Assembly: GCA_963742305.1 (NCBI GenBank)
Contig: CAVULN010000042.1
Span: forward strand, 146,332-210,331
DNA length: 64,000 nucleotides
Direction of reading: 5' to 3'
From: Roseiarcus sp963742305
GTDB lineage: Bacteria > Pseudomonadota > Alphaproteobacteria > Rhizobiales > Beijerinckiaceae
Below, one piece after another: positions 31,489 through 41,000 of the stretch. Position numbers and translations under genes: made by a program. The first letter of the stretch is position 1. The number at the start of each line of letters is the position of its first letter. Under the pieces are notes generated by a model. That model was given only the letters and a program-made list of their open reading frames with translations, was not told the DNA's origin and searched no databases.

Positions 31489-31911
31489 ATGGACAACCTC
31501 GACGCCGCGATTGAAAAGCTCCGGGCCGCCGCGGAGGCGGCGCGCCAAGCCGCCCACGCCGCGCAAAGCTACAGCGACCAGCTCGCAGCGGCGGGCCATG
31601 CAGCGAGCGGCGGCGCGATCGACCCCTTCGTGTTCAGGCTCGCGATCTTCGCGCTTGCGGTCTTTGTCGGCTATTACGTCGTCTGGTCGGTGACGCCGGC
31701 GCTGCACACGCCGCTCATGTCCGAGACCAACGCCATTTCCTCGGTCATCGTGGTCGGCGCCCTGTTGTCCGTCGGCGTTGCTGCGGTCGACAGCGGTTCG
31801 GTATTCGCCCGCTTCGTCGGCTTCATCGCGCTCATCCTGGCCTCGGTCAACATTTTCGGCGGCTTCATGGTCACCGAGCGCATGCTTGCGATGTACAAGA
31901 AGAAGGGCTGA
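31489..31911 (+). CDS. pntAB: NAD(P) transhydrogenase subunit alpha part 2
   Basis: A 140-residue membrane subunit. An Ala/Gln-rich cytosolic helix (residues 1-40) precedes the segment FVFRLAIFALAVFVGYYVVW and two further helices up to ASVNIFGGFMVTERMLAMYKKKG, the highly conserved end of this domain. It provides helices 2-4 of the proton channel. It lies 24 bp downstream of pntAA and 6 bp upstream of pntB, so the genes are tightly coupled. Confidence 0.95.
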   Translation: MDNLDAAIEKLRAAAEAARQAAHAAQSYSDQLAAAGHAASGGAIDPFVFRLAIFALAVFVGYYVVWSVTPALHTPLMSETNAISSVIVVGALLSVGVAAVDSGSVFARFVGFIALILASVNIFGGFMVTERMLAMYKKKG

Positions 31912-31917
31912 GGACAC

Positions 31918-33318
31918 GTGAACCCCAACCTCGCCGCCCTGCTCTATCTCTCTTCCGGAATTCTGTTCATTCTGGCGTTGCGCGGACTGTCGTCGCCTGC
32001 CACCTCGCGCCAGGGCAACCGCTTCGGCATGATCGGCATGGCCGTCGCGGTCATAACGACGCTTGCGCTGCAGCCGCCGTCGAGCGCGCTCTCCTGGGTC
32101 CTCATTGTCCTCGGCGTCGCCATCGGCGGGGCCATCGGCATATGGCGCGCCCGCACCATCGCAATGACGGCGATGCCGCAACTCGTGGCGATGTTCCATT
32201 CGCTGGTCGGTCTCGCGGCGGTGCTGGTCGCCGCCGGCGCCTTTTATGCGCCCGAGGCGTTCGGAATCGAAGACGGCGCCATCATCCACCCGGTCAGCAC
32301 CATCGAAATGTCGCTTGGACTGGCGATCGGCGCGATCACCTTCACCGGCTCGATCATCGCCTTTTTGAAGCTCGACGGCCGCATGTCCGGCGCGCCGATC
32401 CTTCTACCCCAGCGCCATCTCATCAATATTGCGCTCGGGGTCGCGCTCGTCGTCCTGATCGCGCTCTTCTACGCCACCCAATTGGCCCTCTGCTTCTGGC
32501 TCATCGCGCTGATCTCGCTTGCGCTCGGCGTGCTGCTCATCGTTCCGATCGGCGGCGCGGACATGCCGGTCGTCATCTCGATGCTCAATTCCTATTCCGG
32601 CTGGGCGGCGGCGGGGATCGGCTTCACCCTCGGCAATCTCGCGCTGATCATCACCGGGGCGCTGGTCGGCTCCTCTGGCGCGATCCTGTCCTACATCATG
32701 TGCAAGGGCATGAACCGGTCGTTCATATCGGTGATCCTGGGCGGCTGGGGCGGCGAGGTCGCCGCGACGGCTGGAGCCAAGGAGACCCGTCCGGTCAAGC
32801 AGGGGTCGGCGGAGGACGCCGCCTTCATGATGAAGAACGCATCGAAGGTGATCATCGTTCCGGGCTACGGCATGGCGGTGGCGCAGGCTCAGCACTCGCT
32901 CCGTGAGATGGCGGATTTGCTCAAGAAGGAGGGGGTCGAGGTCAAATACGCGATCCACCCGGTCGCCGGCCGCATGCCGGGCCACATGAACGTGCTGCTC
33001 GCCGAGGCCAATGTCCCTTATGACGAAGTGTTCGAACTCGAGGACATCAACAGCGAGTTCCCGCAAACCGACGTCGCCTATGTCATCGGGGCCAACGACG
33101 TGACCAACCCGGCCGCCAAGACCGACCCGAAGTCGCCGATCTACGGCATGCCCGTCCTCGATGTGGACAAGGCGAAGACGGTGCTGTTCGTCAAGCGCGG
33201 AATGGGCTCGGGCTACGCCGGGGTCGAGAACGAGCTTTTCTTCCGCGACAACACGCTGATGTTGTTCGGCGACGCCAAGAAGATGACCGACGCGATCGTG
33301 AAGGCGCTCCAGCACTGA
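31918..33318 (+). CDS. pntB: NAD(P) transhydrogenase subunit beta
   Basis: A 466-residue subunit with eight or nine membrane helices (residues 1-275) and a C-terminal NADP(H)-binding domain III. The latter has VIIVPGYGMAVAQAQHSL, HPVAGRMPGHMNVLLAEA and ANDVTNPAAKTDPKSPIYGM. The start is GTG 31918, with GAGGAC directly before. Together with PntAA and PntAB it makes the complete proton-pumping enzyme that supplies NADPH. Confidence 0.96.
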   Translation: MNPNLAALLYLSSGILFILALRGLSSPATSRQGNRFGMIGMAVAVITTLALQPPSSALSWVLIVLGVAIGGAIGIWRARTIAMTAMPQLVAMFHSLVGLAAVLVAAGAFYAPEAFGIEDGAIIHPVSTIEMSLGLAIGAITFTGSIIAFLKLDGRMSGAPILLPQRHLINIALGVALVVLIALFYATQLALCFWLIALISLALGVLLIVPIGGADMPVVISMLNSYSGWAAAGIGFTLGNLALIITGALVGSSGAILSYIMCKGMNRSFISVILGGWGGEVAATAGAKETRPVKQGSAEDAAFMMKNASKVIIVPGYGMAVAQAQHSLREMADLLKKEGVEVKYAIHPVAGRMPGHMNVLLAEANVPYDEVFELEDINSEFPQTDVAYVIGANDVTNPAAKTDPKSPIYGMPVLDVDKAKTVLFVKRGMGSGYAGVENELFFRDNTLMLFGDAKKMTDAIVKALQH

Positions 33319-33350
33319 AGCGAGGCGGTATCGGCCAGGCTCAGCGAACG

Positions 33351-34139
33351 ATGTTGATCGCGGTCTTGAGCTGCGCCGCGCTCTACGCCGCCCTGGTCGC
33401 CGGACTTTACGCAGGCCAGCGCAAGCTGCTCTTTCGCTGCGACGCCGAGGAGGTCGATCCGGCGACCCTCGGACTCAATGCCGAGGTCCTTCGTCTGAAA
33501 ACGGAGGACGGGGAGAGCCTGCTCGCGTGGCGCATCCTGCCCGCGCCGGGGCGGCCAGTGATCCTTTATTTTCACGGCAACTCGGGCGGGATCGACCTCC
33601 GCATCGAACGCTTTCACGCCATCGCCAAAGCGGGGATGGGGCTGATCGCGATCGAATATCGCGGCTACGCCAGCTCGACCGGCTCGCCAACCGAGCGCGG
33701 GCTCAAGCTCGACGGCGAGGCGGCGTATGGGGCGGCGATCGAAGGCGGGATCAAGCCCGAGCGCATCGTCCCCTTGGGCGAGTCGCTCGGGTCCGGGGTC
33801 GCGGTCGCGCTCGCCGCGCGCCACAAGGTCGGCGCGCTGGTGCTCGACTCGGCCTTTTCGTCGATCGCCGAGGTCGCCGCGGCCGCATATTGGTTTGTCC
33901 CGGCTCGCGCATTGATCCGCGATCCGTTCCGCAATGACTTGCTGATTGGCTCGGTGAGCGCGCCGATCCTGATGGCGCATGGAACGAGCGACCGGGTTGT
34001 CCCGATCCGCTTTGGCGAGAAACTGTTCGCGCTCGCCAATCCGCCGAAGGCGTTCTGGCGCGTCGAGGGCGCCGGGCATCTGGCGCTGGGCGACCGCTTC
34101 GCCGACGCGCTCGACTGGATCGCCCGAACCGTCGGGTGA
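33351..34139 (+). CDS. Alpha/beta hydrolase with N-terminal membrane anchor
   Basis: A 262-residue protein with an N-terminal hydrophobic segment (LIAVLSCAALYAALVAGLYAG) that should anchor it in the inner membrane. A hydrolase fold like that of bacterial YfhR/ABHD13 relatives follows: oxyanion region LYFHGNSGGIDL, nucleophile Ser in PLGESLGSGVA, acid Asp in HGTSDRVVPI and His in VEGAGHLALGD. A complete Ser-Asp-His triad is present. The substrate is unknown. It is 32 bp after pntB and may be read from the same transcript, though it is not part of the transhydrogenase. Confidence 0.85.
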   Translation: MLIAVLSCAALYAALVAGLYAGQRKLLFRCDAEEVDPATLGLNAEVLRLKTEDGESLLAWRILPAPGRPVILYFHGNSGGIDLRIERFHAIAKAGMGLIAIEYRGYASSTGSPTERGLKLDGEAAYGAAIEGGIKPERIVPLGESLGSGVAVALAARHKVGALVLDSAFSSIAEVAAAAYWFVPARALIRDPFRNDLLIGSVSAPILMAHGTSDRVVPIRFGEKLFALANPPKAFWRVEGAGHLALGDRFADALDWIARTVG

Positions 34140-34966
34140 CTTTGTAGCCCCGCTTGACCCGCGCTCTTCAAGCCCGCGCACAAAGTTACGCGCCTCAATG
34201 ATTTCATGGGCTTGGCTGCTCTTTTGCGCAACCGCAACTCCTGAGCGGGACGGATTTGCTCGGCGGCGTTCGCGCCTCGACGAGGCTGAAAAGACCCGCG
34301 AAACGAAAAACCCTCATTTCGCCGGGCGAAACCAAGCGTTTCGCAGGCGGCGCCGTAAGCCATTGGAATCCTTATGAGCAGCGAATCAGCATTTCGCGGG
34401 ATTGTCTGTTTTCAACCGCTTAGCTTGGTTTTCATTTCGCCGTTTTCACGGGAGTGCCTACCTTCAATGACTTGGCTCTCCTTTTTCGTTTCGCCGCGCA
34501 ACGGCCAACCTTCATTTCCTCGCAGCAGAAATGATCGTTGAGGATTCCGGATTCGTCAAGAGTTTGTTCGCCGAGGCGCAAGCTCGAGGGGGAGGCGCCA
34601 TCCAAAGCTTCCTCACGGCTCGCCGGGATGGGGCCGCCTCTCACGCCGGCTGGACCCATGGCTTCGCGAGAACTCGGCGCAACCGTTGTATTTGGCGCAG
34701 AACTCGACCGTCCGCTGGGTCGGACTTGAACTTGTCGCGCGCATTTGGGTCGGCCCGGATATGGCGCGCGTAGAAATAGGTCTGAAAGAGGCAGTGCCGC
34801 GTCAGCGTCAGCCGCCATGCTTTTTGTCGCGAACCACGGAGTGACGATCCCGCTCGCCGGGTCCCATTGGCAAAGCCTTCGCATGAAAACACCTTATGAT
34901 CTCATTTGCCCCGAGTGGCCGTCTCCGCTATCACCCGCGCCTTTCGTCTCGCCCCAGGGTCGACCC
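34140..34966. other. Decayed, gene-poor gap
   Basis: No intact gene is supported in 827 bp. The part 34300-34510 is rich in TTTCGC/GCGAAA words, including a perfect dyad tttcgcc-g-ggcgaaa at 34317-34331. On the minus strand around 34790-34680, pieces in two frames (RHCLFQTYFYARHIRADP and then RTVEFCAKYN) look like the remains of one coding sequence, perhaps of an HD-domain protein, broken by frameshifts. The last 80 bp before 34967 contain other open frames in phase with the MATE gene without a ribosome site. Confidence 0.4.
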
Positions 34967-36362
34967 ATGTTCGCCGCGCCGCGATCCGTCCGAGTGACGG
35001 CCGCCTCGGGCCCGCTCAGGCGCGAGCTCGGCGCGACGATCGCGCTCGGCTGGCCGATCGTTCTCGCGAATCTCGCGATCACCGCGATGACCACGACGGA
35101 CTTCATCTTCCTCGGGCGGCTCTCCCCCCACGCGCTCGCCGCCGGCTCGCTCGGCTTCTTCGTCTATCAGCCTCTGTTCCTTCTCGGCCTCGGGGTTGTC
35201 GGCGCGTTGGCGCCCATCGCCGCCGCCAAGATCGGCGCGGGCTCGCGCGGCGACGAGCTCAGGCGCGCGACGCACCAGGCGCTGATCTCGGCGCTCCTTA
35301 TCGCCGTCGTCATATGGATCGTTCTCATGGGCGCGACGCCCTTTCTGCTCGCGATCGGCGAGCCGGCCGATGTCGCGCGGGACGCCGGAGCTCTATCTCA
35401 AGGGCTTCCAGTGGGCCCTCGCGCCGAGTCTCATCTATACCGCGACGCGATCCGCGTTTTCAGCGCTCGAACGACCGCGCCCGGCGCTGATCGCGGGCCT
35501 GGCGGCGGTCGCGTTCAACGTCCTCGCCAACTATGCGCTGGTCTTCGGCCACCTCGGCATGCCGGCGCTCGGGATCATCGGCTCCGGCTTCGCCACCACG
35601 CTGTCGCAGACCCTGATGTGCGCCCTTCTGCTCGCGGCCTCCCGGATCGACCGGCGCATGCGGCCGCTGCGGCTGTTCGCCCCGCCCTGGCGCTTTGCCG
35701 CGACGGAATTCATCGGCCTCTGGCGCTTCGGCCTGCCGATCGGCGTGATGATCGTGGCCGAGGTCGGCGTGTTCTCCGCCGCGTCGCTGGCGATGGGTCT
35801 GTTCAGCGCGACCGCGATCGAGGCGCACACGATTGGGCTCCAGATCGCCTCGATCGCCTTCATGGTGCCGCTCGGCCTCGGGCAGGCGGCGGCGGTCAGG
35901 GTCGGCCTCGCCTATGGCGCTCGCGACCCTCGCGCGATCTCGCGCGCGGGGTGGTCGGCGTTCGGCCTGACCTCGCTGTTCGCCGTCTTTTCCGCCTCCG
36001 CCATGGTCGGCGCGCCCCGCCTCCTGATTGCGCCTTTCGTGGACCTCGATGCGCCCGCCAACCGGGATACGATCATGCTGGCGATTGCGCTCCTCAGGAT
36101 CGGCGCTCTGTTCCAGATTGTCGACGCGAGCCAGGTGGCGCTCGCCAACATGTTGCGCGGCCTGCACGATTCGCGCGTGCCTCTCATCATTGCGCTTCTC
36201 GGCTATTGGGCGATCGGCGCGCCGGTCGGCCTGGCTCTCGGATTTGCAACGCCGCTCGGTCCGGTTGGCGTCTGGATCGGCCTCGCCGCCGGGCTCGCCG
36301 CAGTCGCCGTTCTGCTGATGGCGCGCTGGATCGGCAGGGAGCGCCGGGGTTTCGGGGTTTGA
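34967..36362 (+). pseudogene. MATE-family efflux transporter, frameshifted
   Basis: From ATG 34967 the product is a MATE-type antiporter N-terminus: LGATIALGWPIVLANLAITAM, FIFLGRLSPHALAAGSLG, LGVVGALAPIAAAKIGAG. At 35387 one extra base in gacgccggagctc shifts the frame. The remaining eight helices (ELYLKGFQWALAPSLIYTATR onward to RWIGRERRGFGV) are read from the +1 frame to a stop at 36362. Removing one G restores a protein of about 464 residues, the normal length for MATE (Na+ or H+-coupled drug and cation export). All other conserved parts are intact. Either a sequence error or a recently inactivated gene. Confidence 0.78.
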
Positions 36363-36397
36363 CCTTGGGAAGCGACAACGACTGGCGGAGGTTTGAA

Positions 36398-36892
36398 TTG
36401 CCGCCGTTTCAGGTTTCCGACTTCCGCGAGCATCAGCGCTACGGCCCGACCATCGCCGACAGAGTCTGGAACGCCTGGTGGAAAAAAGCCGGCCTTCCGC
36501 TCTCGAACGTCGAGAGCCACATGATCGAGATGGCGGACGAACGCCCGCTGCCGATGGCCATCGTGGCTCACGACGAACGCGGCTATCTCGGCTCCGCCTT
36601 TCTCATTCATTCCGACATGGAAGAGCGGCCGCAATATAGCCCGTGGGTCGCCGCCGTGTGGGTGGAAGCCTCGGAGCGAAAGCGCGGCGTCGGCCGCGCG
36701 CTGGTCATAGAGGGCGCGAGGATGGCGGCCTCGCTTGGCTATCGGGCGGCCTATATCTGCTGCCGCCCGGAACCGGAGGTGTTTTACCTGAGCATCGGCT
36801 TCGAACTCGTCGAACAGGCTGCTGGCGCAAATCGTCTGTCGGTTCTAAAGCTCGACCTTGTTAACCCCTCCGGGCAAAAACGACGCGGGTGA
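36398..36892 (+). CDS. GNAT family N-acetyltransferase
   Basis: A 164-residue acetyltransferase. The acetyl-CoA-binding motif A is WVAAVWVEASERKRGVGRAL (Arg-x-x-Gly-x-Gly/Ala), preceded by the beta-strand block GYLGSAFLIHSDM and followed by YICCRPEPEVFYLSIGFELVE. The start TTG 36398 follows a strong GGAGG site at 36387-36391 with a 6-base spacer; longer starts at TTG 36359 or 36365 would overlap the MATE stop. Its position 36 bp after the MATE gene suggests a shared transcript. The substrate is unknown. Confidence 0.8.
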   Translation: MPPFQVSDFREHQRYGPTIADRVWNAWWKKAGLPLSNVESHMIEMADERPLPMAIVAHDERGYLGSAFLIHSDMEERPQYSPWVAAVWVEASERKRGVGRALVIEGARMAASLGYRAAYICCRPEPEVFYLSIGFELVEQAAGANRLSVLKLDLVNPSGQKRRG

Positions 36893-36916
36893 TCACGCCG
36901 CCGGGAGACTGACGCA

Positions 36917-37915
36917 ATGGCCCAGCGCTCCGAGCCCCTTATCATCGACGTCGACACCGGCATCGACGATGCGTTCGCGCTCCTCTACGCCTCAGCGCAT
37001 GGCGAGGCGCAGATCCTCGGCGTTTCCACCGTCGTCGGCAACGTTCCGCTTGCCGCCGCGACGCGCAACACGCGGGCGGTCCTCGCCCTGACAGGGCGAG
37101 CGGACATCCCGGTCTGGCCGGGCGCGGCGACGGCGCTCTCGATCGCCGTCAGGGACGCGAGCGAGATTCATGGGTCAACCGGCCTCGGCCATGCGGTCCT
37201 GCCCGAACCAGAGGATCCGCCGCTTGCGTCGCACGCGGCGGATGCGATCATCGGCGCGGCCCGGGCGCATGCCGGGCGGCTCATTCTTTGCGCGACCGGC
37301 CCGCTGACCAACATCGCGCTTGGCGTCATGCGCGAGCCCGAGCTGCCGCGCCTCGTCAAGCGATTCGTCATCATGGGCGGCGCCTATGCGGAGCCGGGCA
37401 ATGTGACGCCCTCCGCCGAATTCAATATCTGGCACGATCCGGAGGCGGCGCGCATCGTCTTTCGAGCCTTTGGCGCTCCGGGCGGCGCGCCCGTGATCGC
37501 GATCGGCCTCGACGTCACCCGCAAGACGATCATCGACGAGGCCGACATCGCTAAGCTCGCATCGCACATCGCCGATAGGCCGCATGGGCCGAGGCTCATT
37601 CGTTTCCTCGAGGATGCGTCGCGCTTCTATTTCGAGCGGATGGAAAAGACGCTTGGCAGGCGCGTCTTCACCATGCACGACCCGCTGGCGGTGGCGGTCG
37701 CGCTCGATCCGACATTGGTCGAGACCCGGCGGGCGGCCGTCGATGTCGAAACCGCCGGGCGGCTCACGACGGGAGCGACGATCGTCGACTGGCGGGGCCA
37801 ATGGGGCCGCCTCGCCAATAGCGAGGTCGCCGTGGCGGTCGACGCCGAGCGCTTCCGCCGCCTGTTCTTCGAGGCGATCGAGCGCCTGGCGGACGGGGCT
37901 TCGGGTAAGACTTAG
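36917..37915 (+). CDS. Inosine-uridine-preferring nucleoside hydrolase family enzyme
   Basis: A 332-residue enzyme that cleaves nucleosides into base and ribose. The calcium-binding Asp motif IIDVDTGIDDAFALL is at the N-terminus, followed by LGVSTVVGNV, ATGPLTNIALG and the catalytic His region RRVFTMHDPLAVAVALDP. ATG 36917 has a GGGAG site. Function could connect to the BMP-type importer at the window's left end, but the genes are 33 kb apart. The next gene, dnaE2, has its own promoter. Confidence 0.9.
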   Translation: MAQRSEPLIIDVDTGIDDAFALLYASAHGEAQILGVSTVVGNVPLAAATRNTRAVLALTGRADIPVWPGAATALSIAVRDASEIHGSTGLGHAVLPEPEDPPLASHAADAIIGAARAHAGRLILCATGPLTNIALGVMREPELPRLVKRFVIMGGAYAEPGNVTPSAEFNIWHDPEAARIVFRAFGAPGGAPVIAIGLDVTRKTIIDEADIAKLASHIADRPHGPRLIRFLEDASRFYFERMEKTLGRRVFTMHDPLAVAVALDPTLVETRRAAVDVETAGRLTTGATIVDWRGQWGRLANSEVAVAVDAERFRRLFFEAIERLADGASGKT

Positions 37916-38001
37916 GGTCCGCCTAGTCGCGAATTCCGCAGGGCCGCTCAAAGCAGCTGGCGTTCAAGCAAAGCCGGCGGCTTGCGCTTTTGCCCGAGCT
38001 T

Positions 38002-38016
38002 GTTCTATCTTTGTTC
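38002..38016 (+). promoter_or_regulatory. LexA box of dnaE2
   Basis: GTTC-TATCTTT-GTTC is a perfect match to the alphaproteobacterial LexA operator GTTC-N7-GTTC. It lies 48 bp upstream of the TTG start of dnaE2, so the gene should be part of the SOS response. Confidence 0.85.
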
Positions 38017-38063
38017 ACGCCCCGCTGCTAGGCAATCTGTCCATTTCCCACAGGAGCGCCCCC

Positions 38064-41000
38064 TTGATCCGGCCTGAGCCGCGGTTCGCGGAACTCGCGG
38101 CGATGACCAATTTCTCGTTTCTGCGCGGGGCCTCGCATCCCGAGGAAATGGTCGCGCGCGCCGCCGAACTCGGACTTGCGGGGATTGGAATCGCCGACCG
38201 CAACACGCTGGCCGGCGTCGTGCGCGCACATGCATTCGCGCGCGAGAACGCCGAGGCGGTGGGGGCCATGCGGGTCGTTCCCGGCACGCGGCTCGCCTTC
38301 GTCGACGGCGCGCCGGACGCGCTCGTCTATCCGAAGGATCGCGTGGCTTACGGCCGGCTCTGCCGCATTCTGACCGAGGGAAACCGGCGCGCGCCAAAGG
38401 GCGAGTGCTGGCTCAAGCTCGACGACCTCCTGGAGCGCAGCGAGGGACTGCAGGCGGTCGCGCTGCCTCCCCTCTCCGTTCAGGGCGGCGCGCCCCCTCA
38501 TCCGGCCCTTCGGACCACCTTCTCCCAAGGGGAGAAGGGGATTCTCGGCCTCCTGCGCGAGGCTTTCGGCGGGCGTCTGTGGATCGGCGCTCACCTGGCC
38601 TATGGCGCCGACATGCGCGGCGCCCTGGCGCGGCGCATAAGCCTCGCGAGCGCCGTTGGCGCGCCGCTGATCGCGAGCAACGAGGCGCTCATGCACGCGC
38701 CCGGGCGGCGCGCGCTCGCCGATGTGCTTGCCTGCATCCGCGAGAAAACCACGCTCGAGGCCGCGGGGCGCCTGACCCAAGCCAACGCCGAGCGGCATCT
38801 GAAAAGCCCTCGCGAAATGGCGCGGCTCTTCGCCCAGGCGCCTCAAGCCCTCGCCGAGACCATCCGTTTCCTCGATGGCCTCAAGTTCAGCCTCGCCGAA
38901 CTCGAGCATTGCTATCCGGAAGAATTGCGCGAAGGCCATGCGACCGCCCAGGAGGCGCTCGAAGCCTTCGCCTGGGAGGGGGCGAAAGCGCGCTATCCCG
39001 ACGGCGTTCCGGACCGGACGCGCGAGGCGCTCGCCCACGAGCTCAAGCTGATCGCCGAGCTCGGCTACGCGCCTTATTTTCTCACCGTGCATGACATCGT
39101 GCGCTTCGCGCGCACGCGCGGCATTCTCTGCCAGGGCCGGGGCTCGGCCGCCAATTCCGCCGTCTGCTATTGCCTCCGGATCACCGAGGTCGACCCGGCG
39201 CGTTTCGACCTTCTGTTCGAGCGCTTCATCTCGCCCGAGCGCAACGAGCCGCCCGACATCGACGTCGACTTCGAGCACGAGCGGCGCGAAGAGGTGATCC
39301 AGTATATCTATGCCCGCTACGGGCGCGAACGCGCTGGCCTCGCCGCGGCGGTGATCACCTATCGGACCCGCTCGGCGATCCGCGAGACGGCCAAGGTGTT
39401 CGGCCTTTCCGACGAGGCCGTCGCCGCCCTCAACGGAACCGCCTGGGGCCAGGAGACAAGGGCGGTCGACGAGGCCCGGGTGCGCGCGGCCGGCCTCGAT
39501 CCGGCCAATCCGACGCTCAGGCTCGCTCTCGAGACGGCGGAGGAGCTGATCGGCTTTCCCCGCCATCTGACCCAGCACAGCGGCGGCTTCGTCATCACCC
39601 GCGACCGCCTCGACGAGGTCGCGCCCGTGATGAACACGGCGATGGACGAGCGCACGATGGTCGAATGGGACAAGGACGATCTCGACGCGCTCGGCCTTCT
39701 CAAGATCGACGTGCTCGCGCTCGGCATGCTGACGGCGCTGAGCAAAGGCCTCGATCTTCTGGACAGGCATTACCGCGTACGGCTGACGCTCGCCAACATT
39801 CCGCCCGAGGAGGCGTGCGTCTACGCGATGATTGAGCGCGCCGACACGATCGGCGTGTTCCAGATCGAAAGCCGGGCGCAGATGTCGATGCTGCCGCGGC
39901 TCAAGCCGGCGAACTTCTACGATCTCGTCATCGAGGTCGCGATCGTGCGCCCCGGTCCGATCCAGGGCGACATGGTGCATCCCTATTTGCGCCGCCGGCA
40001 GGGCCTCGAGGAGGTCTCCTATCCCTCGCTCGAACTGGAAGCGGTCTTGAGCAAGACGCTCGGCGTGCCGTTGTTCCAGGAGCAGGCGATGAAGATCGCC
40101 ATCGTCGCCGCCGGCTTCACGCCCTCGGAAGCCGACAAATTGCGCCGCGCGATGGCGACGTTCCGCAGGACCGGCACAATCCAGACGTTTCGGGAGAAGA
40201 TGGTCGAAGGCATGGCGGCCAAGGGCTACGATCGTGCGTTCGCCGAACGCTGCTTCCACCAGATCGAGGGCTTCGGCGAATATGGCTTTCCCGAGAGCCA
40301 TGCCGCCAGCTTCGCGCTCCTCGTCTACGATTCGTGCTGGATGAAATGCCGCTACCCGGACGTGTTCGCCGCGGCGATGCTGAATTCCCAGCCGCTCGGC
40401 TTCTACGCGCCCGCCCAGCTCGTGCGCGATGCGCGCGAGCACGGGATTGAGTTCCGCGAAGTCGACGTGAACCTGTCCGACTGGGACTGCACGCTGGAAT
40501 CTTTGCCCCCCTCCCCCGGGAGCATCCACCCCCGCCACGCCGGGATGGCGCCGCATATCCGCGCGACCCATGCGGTGCGTCTGGGCTTGCGGCAAATCGC
40601 CGGCGTCCGGGAGGACGACATGCGCCGGCTCGTGGAGCGGCGCGGCGAGGGTTACGATTCGGCGCGCGATCTATGGCTGCGCGGCGGTTTGAGTTCGGCC
40701 GCGCTGGAAAGGCTCGCCGACGCCGACGCCTTCCGCTCGCTCGGCCTCGATCGGCGTCAGGCCCTATGGGCGGCGCGCGGCCTCGATAGGGTCGGCGATC
40801 AGGACGACCTGCCGCTGTTCGCAAGCCGGCCTCAGCGCGACGCGGAGCCCGATGCGCGATTGGCGCCGATGCCGCTCGGCGCGCATGTGGTGGAGGATTA
40901 TCGGCGTTTGTCGCTGTCGCTCAAGGCTCATCCCGCCTCGTTCCTGCGCGCCCGCCTCGCGGCGCGCGGGATCGTGCCCTCCGAGACGCTTGCCAAGGTC

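Noticed and set aside
38028..40595. 855-codon open frame on the minus strand
   Set aside because: It is antisense to dnaE2, has no recognisable domain, and its codon pattern mirrors the GC-rich coding strand.
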